Positions 60,981 to 64,000 of a stretch of 64,000 bases of DNA are shown piece by piece. The first letter of the stretch is position 1. The number at the start of each line of letters is the position of its first letter. Position numbers and translations under genes: made by a program. The DNA is from Streptomyces sp. NBC_00376. GTDB lineage: Bacteria; Actinomycetota; Actinomycetes; Streptomycetales; Streptomycetaceae. The notes under the pieces were generated by a model. It had not been told where the DNA came from, searched no databases, and saw nothing but the letters and a program-made list of their open reading frames with translations. Location: positions 62,001 through 126,000 of the forward strand of contig NZ_CP107960.1 of assembly GCF_036077095.1 (NCBI RefSeq), read 5' to 3'.

Positions 60981-61346
60981 TCACGCCCGCATCGGCCGCC
61001 GTGGGATCACCCGCAGCACCTGCGGAAACGAAGTCCCTTCCCCCTCGGTCAGTGCTTGTTCCAAGGCGTCCAGGGTCTCTCTGGCTGCTGCCGGTCCGGC
61101 CGATTCCTGGTGTGCCCGCACGATCGTGGAGTCCACGCTGACCAGTTCCAAGCCGACCTCGCCCCTCGCGGCGACCTCGGCGATCAACGCGTCACGCCCT
61201 GGAACACCCCGGTCTTGGCCCAGCCGTTGAACCGGGAACAGATCGCCTGCCAGGCCCCATAGCATTCCGGGACATCCCGCCAGCCACTGCCCGTGCAAAA
61301 CCGCCAAAGCACTCCGTTGAACTGGTCCCGCACCCGCCGAGGTAAC
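60981..61346 (-). pseudogene. IS5-family transposase N-terminal relic with a frameshift
   Basis: One minus frame reads RRVRDQFNGVLWRFCTGSGW, RDVPECYGAWQAICSRFNGW and AKTGVFQGV. The next reads DALIAEVAARGEVGLELVSV then DSTIVRAHQESAGPAAARET, a DDE first-Asp region. The second frame is continuous with the istB frame, producing a chimeric ORF. Confidence 0.65.
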
Positions 61347-62171
61347 CGCCCAGTGATCGATGACGATGAAGGCAGGCGGTTGCTGCGGATCGTCCGCCGC
61401 GGCAGTGCGGCCGATGTCGCGGTCTTTCAGCCGGTAGGAGTCTCCTTTCAAGGAGAGCACATCGGCGTGGTGGACGAGACGGTCGATCATGGCGGCGGCG
61501 ACGGTGTCGTCGCCGAAGACCTCTCCCCAGCGTCCGAAGGGCTTGTTGCTGGTCACGATTACGGACGCGCGTTCGTAGCGGCCGGAGATCAGCTGGAAGA
61601 ACAGGTTCGCTGCTTCCGGTTCGAACGGGATGTAGCCGACCTCATCGATCACCAGAACGGGGACGCGCGCGAGGCGCAAGAGCTCGTCCTGGAGTTTTCC
61701 GGTGGTATGGGCGGCAGCCAGGCGGTCGACCCACTGAGAGGCGGTGGCGAACGCGACGCGGTGACCGGCCTGGCAGGCGCGGATGCCCAGCGCGATGGCC
61801 AGGTGAGTCTTGCCGGTGCCGGGCGGGCCGAGGAAGACCACGTTCTCCTTGCCCGTGATGAAGTCCAGGGTGCCCAGATGGGCCACCGCCTCCCGTTTCA
61901 GCCCGCGCAGGTGATGGAAGTCGAAGTCCTCCAGGGTCTTGCGGGCGGGGAAACGGGCCGCGCGGATGCGGCCTTCTCCGCCGTGGGCCTCTCGGGCGGC
62001 GACCTCGCGCTGCAGGCAGGCGGCCAGGTACTCCTGATGCGTCCAGGACTCGGCGGTGGCGCGTTCGGCGAGCCGGTCGGCAGCGTCCAGCAGGGCCGGT
62101 GCCTTCAACGCACGGCTGAGGAAGGCCAGTTCGGCGGCGATGTCCCGGGACGTGGTGGGGCGGGTGGCCAT
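61347..62171 (-). CDS. istB: IS21-family helper ATPase IstB, C-terminus fused to IS5 sequence
   Basis: An AAA+ transposition helper: Walker A VVFLGPPGTGKTHLAIALGI, Walker B LARVPVLVIDEVGYIPFEPE, then FFQLISGRYERASVIVTSNK, PFGRWGEVFGDDTVAAAMID and LSLKGDSYRLKDRD. The ATPase domain is complete at about 250 residues, but no stop follows; the frame runs on to 60981 through the IS5 relic, giving a 396-residue chimera. Function may survive because the core is intact. Confidence 0.85.
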
Positions 62172-62175
62172 GGCT

Positions 62176-63420
62176 TCACTCCTCTCCTCCTCCGCCCTCG
62201 ATCAGATGGAAGACGCGGTCGTAGGCCGGCAGATCCGGCTGTGCGACCTCCACCGCCGCGGCGACGGCCCCGCTCTGGCGGTACTGGCGCCGCATCGCCG
62301 TGGCGGCATCGGCGTGGTCCGGGTCGGTCAGCGTCTGGTGGCGGGCCCAGCAGCGCGCATGCTCGGCGACCAGGCGGCCGTCCAGATGAGCCCGCACCGT
62401 TTCGGTGTCCGCCTCGATCCGCACGATCCGCCCGATCGCGGCCGGGTGGACGGAGTAGTCGCAGGTGTCCAGGCGGATGTAGTGGTCCCGGCCGATCCGC
62501 ACCGAGGTCTGCCACCAGCGCGGCGGCGCGGTCGGCGGCAGTGGCAGCATCGCGGCCCGGTCGGCCTCCCACCGCTCGGCCGGACGCGCCTCCAGAGTGC
62601 GGTGCACCCGTCGGTTGGCGACCTCAAGCCACGCGGCCAGCTGCGTGTTGAAGTCGGCCGGGGAAGTGAACACCCTGCCGGGCAGGAACGACGTCTCCAG
62701 ATAGCCGTTGGCCCGCTCGACCAGACCTTTGGCCTCCGGGTCGCGGGGCCGGCACAGGATCACCTTGCAGGCCAGCAGCCCGGCCAGCGCGGCGAACTCA
62801 TGACCGAGCACGACCCGTCCCTCCCGGCGGCGTCCGATGGCCGCTTCGTTGTCCCAGACCAGTGCCCGGGGCACCGCGTTCCAGCCGGACAGCAGGTCCC
62901 AGTGGCCGCTCACCAGGTCGGCGGCCTGTCTCGACGGCAGCATCCTCGCGGTGATCACCCGGGAATAGCCAGACACCATCACCAGCACCGGCGGGCGCCC
63001 GGTCTGCCCGAAGCCCAGCGGGATGTCCACCGGCGGGAACCACAGATCGCACTGGGCCAGCTCGCCGGGCTGATACGCCGTCCGCGAGACCGGGTCCGCC
63101 GGAAGGTAGACCGGCCGCAGTTCCCGCACCCGCCGCTTCAGCACTGACAACGACCGTTCCCATCCGATCCGCTCGGCGATCACCGTGGCGGGCATCCGCG
63201 GGTACTCCGCCAGCAACTCGCGGATCGCCGGCTCCACCACGTCCACGATCGAGCCCTTCGGTGCCCGCCGGTACTTCGGCGGATCGTCGCTGGCCACGGC
63301 CCGCCGCACAGTGTTCCGGGCGATCCCCAGATGCCGCGCGATCCCCTTGATCGACATTCCCTCCGCACGGTGAAGCCGCCGGATCTCAGCCCAGTCCTCC
63401 ACACCGATCACCTCTTCCAC
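62176..63420 (-). CDS. istA: IS21-family transposase IstA
   Basis: 414 residues. Helix-turn-helix at about 10-45 (IRRLHRAEGMSIKGIARHLG, IARNTVRRAVAS). DDE core: AQCDLWFPPVDIPLGF (Asp), RALVWDNEAAIGRRREGR (Asp) and PEAKGLVERANGYLETSFLP (Glu). Tail RLDTCDYSVHPAAIGRIVRI is typical. The ORF ends 4 bp before the istB start. Looks functional. Confidence 0.9.
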   Translation of the reverse strand: MEEVIGVEDWAEIRRLHRAEGMSIKGIARHLGIARNTVRRAVASDDPPKYRRAPKGSIVDVVEPAIRELLAEYPRMPATVIAERIGWERSLSVLKRRVRELRPVYLPADPVSRTAYQPGELAQCDLWFPPVDIPLGFGQTGRPPVLVMVSGYSRVITARMLPSRQAADLVSGHWDLLSGWNAVPRALVWDNEAAIGRRREGRVVLGHEFAALAGLLACKVILCRPRDPEAKGLVERANGYLETSFLPGRVFTSPADFNTQLAAWLEVANRRVHRTLEARPAERWEADRAAMLPLPPTAPPRWWQTSVRIGRDHYIRLDTCDYSVHPAAIGRIVRIEADTETVRAHLDGRLVAEHARCWARHQTLTDPDHADAATAMRRQYRQSGAVAAAVEVAQPDLPAYDRVFHLIEGGGGEE

Positions 63421-63561
63421 CTGACTCCCATGGAGCCAGACTGATCACTTGATCACGGAAGGGGTCACTTTTCATCGACCGATAGGGGGTCACGGTTCAA
63501 AGCACGCCGACAGCGGGGCATGAAGATAGGAACTCATCTGTCGAATGCACGAGCGTAGGAA

Positions 63562-63780
63562 GTGTGGCTGATGCTTGCTGTCATGGTTGGAGTCGTCGTC
63601 GCGGGTTTCGGGATCTGCCTCGTGGCTAACCTGTGGAACCTTGCAGATCGGATCTTTTCCTACTATTCCTGCCGCGTGTCAATGGGAAGCGCTACGGCTG
63701 GGACGTTTCGCCTGGTGGGAGGAGGAGCGGTTCTGGTCGGGCTTTTCTGGATCGCAACCGCACTGCCTGAAGTGCTTTAG
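63562..63780 (+). CDS. Small two-helix membrane protein
   Basis: 72 residues with two hydrophobic segments (LMLAVMVGVVVAGFGICLVA at about 3-22 and VGGGAVLVGLFWIATALPEV at about 52-71) joined by a polar loop. Codon use is less GC-biased than in its neighbours. The ribosome site is weak and the true start may be an internal ATG. No family is recognised. Confidence 0.45.
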   Translation: MWLMLAVMVGVVVAGFGICLVANLWNLADRIFSYYSCRVSMGSATAGTFRLVGGGAVLVGLFWIATALPEVL

Positions 63781-63784
63781 GTCG

Positions 63785-64000
63785 TCGACTGCGTGCGAGA
63801 CGGCGGTGGCAGATGAGAACGGCGGCTATACCGACGAAGGCGAGGAAGTGTTCGGCCTTGTGCTCGTAGCGGCGGTGCAGACGTCGCCAGCCGGCCAGTC
63901 AGGACACGGTCCGCTCGACCACCCAGCGGTGGCGTCCGAGTCGCTGTGAGGAATCGATGCCCTTGCGGGCGATGCGGTGTCGGATGCCGCGGGTGCCGAG
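63785..64000 (-). pseudogene. IS5-family transposase C-terminal part with nonsense codon (continues past window)
   Basis: The minus strand from the right edge reads LGTRGIRHRIARKGIDSSQR, LGRHRWVVERTVS, a TGA where Trp is expected, then LAGWRRLHRRYEHKAEHFLA and FVGIAAVLICHRRL. ERTVSxLAGWRRLHRRYE is the conserved DDE Glu region of IS5-type transposases. The 5' part lies outside the window. Confidence 0.75.

Larger units (their letters stand above)
61347..63505 (-). mobile_element. IS21-family element, truncated at its istB end
   Basis: istA and istB lie in the standard order. The left terminus, near 63450-63505, carries repeated GGGGTCAC-type motifs (63463-63470 and 63488-63495), as expected for IS21 multiple terminal repeats. 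The matching terminus after istB is not seen, because IS5-like sequence begins at about 61346. Confidence 0.7.

Noticed and set aside
1-64000. tRNA, rRNA and riboswitch genes
   Set aside because: No cloverleaf, rRNA-like or conserved riboswitch sequence was noticed on either strand by eye; the group II domain V is the only structured RNA supported.

Overview
The window is GC-rich actinobacterial DNA, most likely from Streptomyces or a close relative. Evidence: GC-rich codon use, frequent GTG starts, 4-bp ATGA/GTGA start-stop overlaps in operons, Tat and lipoprotein signals, and carbohydrate ABC importers that lack their own ATPase. It has two parts: mobile-element wreckage at the left edge (about 0.7-14.97 kb) and right edge (60.9-64 kb), with further IS relics at 35.6 and 44.4-48.2 kb, enclosing a large carbohydrate-utilisation region (about 15-60.8 kb).

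Left mobile zone. A truncated MFS transporter gene is followed by an IS3-type remnant joined to a tyrosine-recombinase relic. Next is a nested structure at 1835-6121: an IS3-family element (26-bp terminal inverted repeats) carries a second IS3-family element near its 3' end and an IS30-family element inside its orfB. Then come a membrane protein, a TniB-like relic, a frameshifted hypothetical gene, two small secreted-protein genes, IS5 and IS701 relics, an apparently intact IS3 element (12971-14278), and the 3' part of a group II intron (maturase C-terminus plus domain V).

Sugar region. (1) A long minus-strand transcription unit (26756 to 14973) encodes an ABC importer, an unrecognised large enzyme, an RraA-type aldolase-like protein, an aldo/keto reductase and a lactonase (both fitting L-fucose oxidation), a GntR regulator, uronate dehydrogenase, 5-dehydro-4-deoxyglucarate dehydratase and glucarate dehydratase. 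(2) A divergent Tat-exported beta-helix protein (27094-29250), possibly GH141-like. (3) A plus-strand unit (29509-35606) matches the oxidative De Ley-Doudoroff route for D-galactose: SDR, GntR regulator, galactonate dehydratase, mutarotase-like protein, KDPGal aldolase, SMP-30 lactonase and PfkB kinase. (4) A LacI regulator, a clan GH-D alpha-galactosidase-like enzyme, a second ABC importer and a divergent secreted glycosidase (36354-44434). (5) An L-fuconate unit (FAH hydrolase, fuconate dehydratase, SDR) whose SDR is truncated by IS sequence (48165-50815). (6) A secreted unknown glycosidase-like protein, a third ABC importer, a ROK regulator and a GH36 alpha-galactosidase (51692-60827), beside a decayed GH2 beta-galactosidase.

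Together the loci look like a polysaccharide-utilisation island for a galactose-, fucose- and uronate-containing glycan, such as a pectic or gum-type plant or algal polymer. Secreted enzymes would release oligosaccharides, three importers would take them up using a shared ATPase encoded elsewhere, alpha-galactosidases would cleave them, and the sugars would be oxidised by non-phosphorylating pathways. Substrate identity is inferred from gene families and context only. The right edge carries an IS21 element whose IstB is fused to an IS5 relic, a small membrane protein and another IS5 relic.
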